In this document: in pieces, positions 24,239 through 27,109 of the stretch
Numbering within the stretch: the stretch's first letter is position 1
How the letters are laid out: the number at the start of each line of letters is the position of its first letter
Source of the DNA: Firmicutes bacterium UBA1047
GTDB taxonomy: Bacteria > Bacillota > Clostridia > Tissierellales > Sedimentibacteraceae
Assembly (NCBI GenBank): GCA_002316585.1
Contig: DCDU01000002.1
Coordinates: 3,550 to 30,658, forward strand
Length of the DNA stretch: 27,109 nucleotides
Direction: 5' to 3'
Notes under the pieces: generated by a model
Told to the model about the DNA's origin: nothing
The model's input: only the letters and a program-made list of their open reading frames with translations
Database searches by the model: none
Made by a program: the position numbers and the translations under genes

Positions 24239-24415
24239 TCAATTAACTGAATATCTCATCGTAGCATCCCATTTACTCATATGCCTCCATATATTTTCTT
24301 CATTTTTTTCGGACAGAACGGTTTCAGGATTATATGACAATATACTTATACTTCTATTTTCGAACAGTAATCTAAAAGAGTAATCCATTACTATGGGAGT
24401 TATTTGGTCTGTAAA
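24239..24415 (-). pseudogene. AbiEii/AbiGii-type nucleotidyltransferase toxin fragment
   Basis: Beginning immediately after the fic stop codon and in the same frame, the sequence reads FTDQITPIVMDYSFRLLFE then NRSISILSYNPETVLSEK. This matches the central part of AbiEii-type toxins, whose usual pattern is ITP, a short tyrosine-rich strand, LLFE-R-I-LLAYN-ETVLAEK. In the family the next block (ETIISRG..NTR-RDFYD) completes the domain; here it is replaced by NEENIWRHMSKWDATMRY and a stop, so the piece is broken at both ends. The catalytic nucleotidyltransferase motif lies upstream in intact proteins and is absent. No AbiEi antitoxin is nearby. The remaining 240 bp (24000-24238) toward the SWIM gene hold no gene. 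Confidence 0.62.
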
Positions 24416-25312
24416 CTAATCTTCATAGGGGATTTTAAAATAATCCAGATACTTTTTAAATTTATCCTGTGCACTAAGGCAGGTATCAAGGAGATATCCT
24501 CTTTCATTTTTCCATTCTTTCAGACCTCTATAATAGAACATTTTGAGGTTATCATCAATAATAAAGGGAACAATATTGTTTTTTAAGCACTCTTTAAATG
24601 CAATCAGCCTGCCCACACGACCATTACCATCTTGAAAGGGGTGAATGGATTCAAAGTGGTAATGAAAATCAATAATCTCCTCCAAGGTTTTTTCTTTTTT
24701 TGTATTGTACTTGCTTAAGAGTTCTTTTATCTTTGTTGAAACTTCATCCGGTGATGTAGTTTCCTGTCCGCCTACTTCATTGGGAAACTTTTTATAATCA
24801 CCTACCACAAACCAATCTTTTCGACTGTCTGATGTGCCACTTTTCAAAACAGCGTGCAGCTGTTTTATAAATGTTTCATTTAAAACATACCCTGCACTAT
24901 CAATCACCATATCAATGCACTTAAAATGATTTGCTGTCTCTACGATATCATCCACATTCACGGCACCTTCATCGAAGCCTATGGTATTTGTTTCAAAAAT
25001 ATACCGTGTCTGATCATGCGTTAGCCTACTGCCCTCAATGCGGTTAGAATTGTAAGTGAATTCAATTTGAACTTTATGATAAATTCCTCCTGATATTTTA
25101 GAAATTTTTTCTGCTTTTAAAAATTCACTCAACGTGGCAGGCACATTTGAGCGTTTATTTACTCTCTCTGGTTTTTTAGCAGTGTCAGGAATATTCCATG
25201 TTTTTCCTGATAAGAATGCACCGGAAATTTTTCCATCAGCACAATAACCGCGTACACTGCGCTGTGACACTCCCCAACGATTCGCTGCCTCAGCAACTGA
25301 AATATATCTCAT
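24416..25312 (-). CDS. Fic family AMP-transferase with N-terminal HTH
   Basis: A 298-residue Fic protein. Residues 1-50 (RYISVAEAANRWGVSQRSVRGY, then GAFLSGKTWNIP) form a MerR/excisionase-like helix-turn-helix. The Fic core has the complete catalytic motif HPFQDGNGRVGR and a flap with KKFPNEVGG. The inhibitory motif (S/T)xxxE(G/N) occurs as SNRIEG in the N-terminal part, placing it in class II, where the inhibitory helix is in the same chain. Such enzymes transfer AMP to hydroxyl side chains of target proteins; targets are unknown. The start MRYISVAEA follows GGGAGGAG; a longer frame to 25351 lies in the promoter. The fused HTH and a perfect inverted repeat at the promoter suggest self-regulation. 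Confidence 0.92.
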   Translation of the reverse strand: MRYISVAEAANRWGVSQRSVRGYCADGKISGAFLSGKTWNIPDTAKKPERVNKRSNVPATLSEFLKAEKISKISGGIYHKVQIEFTYNSNRIEGSRLTHDQTRYIFETNTIGFDEGAVNVDDIVETANHFKCIDMVIDSAGYVLNETFIKQLHAVLKSGTSDSRKDWFVVGDYKKFPNEVGGQETTSPDEVSTKIKELLSKYNTKKEKTLEEIIDFHYHFESIHPFQDGNGRVGRLIAFKECLKNNIVPFIIDDNLKMFYYRGLKEWKNERGYLLDTCLSAQDKFKKYLDYFKIPYED

Positions 25313-25341
25313 TGGCTCTCCTCCCTTTGGTATATGAATAT

Positions 25342-25407
25342 AGTATACCAAATTATCGGCAAAATTTCTATTTAAATAAGGGTAATTTCTATTTTTTTGC
25401 CGATAAT
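25342..25407 (-). promoter_or_regulatory. fic promoter with 13-bp inverted repeat
   Basis: On the minus strand an extended -10 (TGGTATACT; hexamer 25342-25347, TGG at 25348-25350) lies about 30 bp before the fic ATG. The -35 (TAGAAA) is weak. A perfect 13-bp inverted repeat, ATTATCGGCAAAA and its complement, at 25352-25364 and 25395-25407 with a 30-base spacer, covers the -35 region, and a direct repeat AAATAGAAATT lies inside it. This is a likely operator. Confidence 0.72.
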
Positions 25408-25439
25408 GGTTTTATCCGATTCCTTCCGGGATAATGTTT

Positions 25440-25471
25440 AAAAAAACCCCAAGACTTATCCAGAATTAGGG
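25440..25471 (-). terminator. Intrinsic terminator behind the 111-residue hypothetical gene
   Basis: On the minus strand a stem ACCCTAA/TTGGGGT (one T-G pair) with a 13-base loop is followed by seven T residues, 56 bp past the stop at 25527. Confidence 0.72.
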
Positions 25472-25526
25472 TGAAAAAATAGTCAAAGATTCCCGAAAGT
25501 CACACTCCCCTACACCTGCTACATAT

Positions 25527-25847
25527 TTATTGCCTTTCTAATATAATCCTTACATTTTCTTTCAATTCATCACTGAATTCTTCAAGATCGTCAAAATTTA
25601 TTACACCGTCACTAACCAGAGAAACAATATCCCATATCATTGTAGACTTTTTTAATTCCATACGAACACCTGGTGTTTTTTTATCATTATTAATTCTTTT
25701 TTCTAATTCCCAAAATTTGGTTGATGCGGGCAAATCCACGTATAAAAACTCCGAATATTGCTCAATGAGTCTTTCCATATAATCTTCCTGCCACCCAGAT
25801 ATTTTTTCTCTATAAAGTTTCCAATCTTCTTTCGTTGGTTCTATCAT
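25527..25847 (-). CDS. Conserved-looking small hypothetical protein
   Basis: A 106-residue acidic, helical cytosolic protein starting MIEPTKEDWKLYREKI and ending LEEFSDELKENVRIILERQ. Blocks such as GWQEDYMERLIEQY, FWELEKRINNDKKTPG and MIWDIVSLVSDGVI look like a compact helical domain. I associate it with a family of similar-sized Firmicute proteins that databases sometimes label misleadingly as transporter; there is no membrane segment here. GAGAGGG lies five bases before the ATG. The start overlaps the stop of an upstream gene fragment as ATGA, a sign of a former operon. A good terminator follows. Confidence 0.75.
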   Translation of the reverse strand: MIEPTKEDWKLYREKISGWQEDYMERLIEQYSEFLYVDLPASTKFWELEKRINNDKKTPGVRMELKKSTMIWDIVSLVSDGVINFDDLEEFSDELKENVRIILERQ

Positions 25848-26023
25848 TTTTCCCTCTCTTCGCATCCATTTTTAGAATTATTCATCACTTTTCCTGTTCT
25901 ACACTCTGAAACCGAATCATCCGCAGGACTTTGTACCCAACTTGTTCCATCAATATATTCATACTTTTTCAAAGCAGCAATCCCATTGTCAATTGTTATT
26001 TTTCCTACTTTAATGACCTTTCT
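25844..26023 (-). pseudogene. C-terminal fragment of an unrecognised gene
   Basis: A 59-codon frame without a usable start: it reads VIKVGKITIDNGIAALKKY, then YIDGTSWVQSPADDSV and ends NGCEEREK. The stop overlaps the start of the next gene by four bases (ATGA), which is typical of a true coupled gene pair. The frame is cut at its 5' end where it meets the deleted RhuM remnant. I do not recognise the family. Confidence 0.4.
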
Positions 26024-26256
26024 TCAGTCGATTCACCATCATCATATATTTTCCTCCTCATAGCATAGCAGTCGGTATCACCAACCGTTGCCACATAGGT
26101 CAAATACTCAACTACTGAGCTATGAATGGTTATTTCATCTTTCTTTTTTGCATGATGCTCCTTCAATTTCATATAATAGTGTTTGCTATTTGAAATCGAG
26201 AGCATTCTTATTCGCCCATTCCTCAAAGATTTGAATGTAAACATCTCCACAGGCAT
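26005..26256 (-). pseudogene. RhuM family remnant with internal deletion
   Basis: The RhuM part begins near AKKKDEITIHSSVVEYLTYVA and matches the intact RhuM at 13899 through VGD..AMR, then jumps to KIYDDGESTEE. The 28 codons for the helix-turn-helix block (ENIWLTQ to INEHIK in the intact gene) are missing in frame. Soon after, the frame ends in ERSLK and the remaining 270 residues are gone. The first 29 codons of the open frame are not RhuM-like. It is inactive. Confidence 0.75.
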
Positions 26257-26311
26257 CTATAAAATCATCATATAAATTCAATTCGTGAAGCTTATCCAGA
26301 TATGCGTCCAT
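26186..26311 (-). CDS. Possible 41-residue ORF, unrecognised
   Basis: A frame MDAYLDKLHELNLYDDFIDA then GDVYIQIFEEWANKNALDFK and a stop. Composition looks like real protein (acidic, aromatic, amphipathic helix), but no ribosome site precedes the ATG and a stop lies two codons before it. It lies between the DUF6431 remnant and the RhuM remnant and may be another fragment. Confidence 0.3.
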   Translation of the reverse strand: MDAYLDKLHELNLYDDFIDACGDVYIQIFEEWANKNALDFK

Positions 26312-26333
26312 ATATTAATTTCGTCTTAAGATG

Positions 26334-26596
26334 TCAAATAATTGTTTCCGAATTTCTTTGTCTTCCACATATCTCACCTGGCAGTTCATGATGTATACGA
26401 TTGCAGCGTTCACACCTTAATCTTCTGATTACAAGCATCTTTTTAGTTCCATCATCTTCTATTATTCCTCTTTTTCGGCTACCTATTACATTTAATAAAT
26501 GTTCACAGATTGGGCAATTTGAATTTTCTCTACTCCTTATTAAAAAAAACCAGGTTTACTCTTGTCATCTACCCAATAATTGTGTATAATTACCAT
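26334..26596 (-). pseudogene. DUF6431-type transposon-associated protein, frameshifted and truncated
   Basis: A first frame reads MVIIHNYWVDDKSKPGFF and stops; with one more T in the run of eight (26542-26549) it continues into LIRSRENSNCPICEHLLNVI, GSRKRGIIEDDG, MLVIRRLRCERCNRIHHELP. The paired CxxC (NCPICE, RCERCN) and the GSRKR and IHHELP motifs are those of DUF6431 proteins, which occur at the front of some Firmicute transposons and probably bind DNA through the zinc site. The family normally continues after HHELP for 60 or more residues; here it ends in an unrelated tail. No transposase follows. The element is a remnant. Confidence 0.72.
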
Positions 26597-26607
26597 AGTT
26601 GTTGGGG

Positions 26608-26654
26608 GCATCCTCGGTGGCTGTGCTAGTACACAGTTATCATTAAGGGGATGC
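26608..26654. repeat. Nested hairpin upstream of the DUF6431 remnant
   Basis: GCATCC (26608-26613) pairs with GGATGC (26649-26654), enclosing CTGTG (26621-26625) paired with CACAG (26632-26636). The structure lies just ahead of the DUF6431 start and is probably the end of that transposon. On the plus strand a T-rich tail follows, so it could also terminate transcripts. Confidence 0.5.
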
Positions 26655-26832
26655 TTTTCCTTTCTTTTTTATGGTCATTATACTCGGCTATTCATGGACA
26701 TGCAAGTCCGGTAGCTTTTGGATAAATTTTGGCGGTAGAAACAGTAATTCTCCATAGTGATTTAGGAAGTTTGTCAACCGAAAATTAGGTCAAAAGACCA
26801 TTCAATTTTAGGTCACTTTCTTGTTAATAAAT

Positions 26833-26859
26833 GTGCCTCTGAAAATTGTACAAAGGCAC
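26833..26859 (-). terminator. Hairpin behind istB
   Basis: GTGCCT (26833-26838) pairs with AGGCAC (26854-26859) across a 15-base loop, eight bases past the istB stop. There is no strong T-run on the minus strand. Confidence 0.4.
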
Positions 26860-26866
26860 AATCTTT

Positions 26867-27109
26867 TTAAATGATTAGTTTATCAAAATTCATTGATGCT
26901 CCACTTTCTCTTAATGTTTCTCTTAATCTGTAAGAATCACCTTCCATATTAACTAATATGGCTTTGTAGGTAAGCCTGTCTATCATTGCACTTGTAACTG
27001 TAGGATCACCGAAAACTTCAACCCATCGTTCAAATGAAAGGTTTGATGTAATTATGGTAGATTTTCTTGAGTGTTATTGCAAAATCCAGCCGCCGCTCTG
27101 TGAATCTCC
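26867..27109 (-). pseudogene. istB: IS21 helper ATPase IstB, C-terminal part, probably frameshifted
   Basis: The last 69 codons read STIITSNLSFERWVEVFGD, then SAMIDRLTYKAILVNMEGDS and YRLRETLRESGAS. This is the sensor and C-terminal part of IstB, the AAA+ ATPase that assists IstA transposase in target-site handling. Toward the window edge the frame meets a TAA at 27074-27076; another frame (HRAAAGFCNNTQE) is open instead, so a one-base shift near 27070 is likely. The Walker motifs would lie beyond the window. Confidence 0.75.

Larger units (their letters stand above)
26772..27109 (-). mobile_element. IS21-family element, one end (continues beyond window)
   Basis: The outer end reads TGTCAACCG and contains TTAGGTCA twice (26785-26792 and 26808-26815) plus the palindrome GGTCAAAAGACC (26788-26799). 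Repeated sites of this sort at the termini are typical of IS21-family transposons, and the adjacent istB fragment supports the call. The rest of the element and its istA lie outside the window. Confidence 0.65.

Overview
The window is AT-rich and reads as a low-GC anaerobic Firmicute (Clostridia or Tissierellia type). The evidence is strong GGAGG-type ribosome sites, a YedF/cysteine desulfurase selenium-sulfur pair, 2-hydroxyacyl-CoA dehydratase-type sequences, an FMN/FAD reductase lipoprotein and many clostridial-style accessory genes. Every gene I can support lies on the minus strand, so transcription runs from high to low coordinates.

Region 1 (1-6604) is mostly housekeeping or metabolic sequence with signs of decay. 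It holds the start of a cysteine desulfurase, yedF, and a chimeric ORF joining the head of an acyl-CoA dehydratase activase to the tail of a 2-hydroxyacyl-CoA dehydratase-type subunit. Next come a tandem DUF3841-like pair behind an IS200/IS605-type right end, a SplB-like radical SAM protein, an internally deleted methyltransferase, a stalk-domain lipoprotein and an unrecognised basic protein. Region 2 (6736-11254) holds a flavinylated FMN/FAD reductase lipoprotein with a clear promoter and terminator, then a probable MATE transporter-nitrilase operon.

Region 3 (11235-24000) is a defence island. Its core is a complete, intact type I Wadjet operon, jetA-jetB-jetC-jetD (22029 down to 14038). JetABC form an SMC-like complex that recognises circular plasmid DNA and JetD is the TOPRIM nuclease. 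The operon is bracketed by two 91-bp direct repeats (81/91 identical). Each repeat carries its own ribosome site and a complete 21-codon ORF resembling the first residues of RhuM proteins, and homology stops at the stop codon. Around the operon lie an intact RhuM protein, a frameshifted TOTE-type primase-helicase pseudogene that has lost its helicase half, a ParE/RelE toxin fragment fused to its broken end, a separate PLD-like fragment of the same helicase family upstream of jetA, and a SWIM zinc-finger protein.

Region 4 (24239-27109) continues the island. It has a class II Fic AMP-transferase with a 13-bp inverted repeat at its promoter, an AbiEii toxin fragment directly behind the fic stop codon, a small hypothetical gene with a strong terminator, a second, internally deleted RhuM, a DUF6431 transposon-gene remnant, and the end of an IS21-family element with a partial istB.

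The most interesting signals are the twin mini-ORF cassettes around Wadjet, the recurring internal deletions that keep gene ends, and the omega-RNA-like hairpin before the DUF3841 pair. No tRNA, rRNA, CRISPR array or replication origin was seen.
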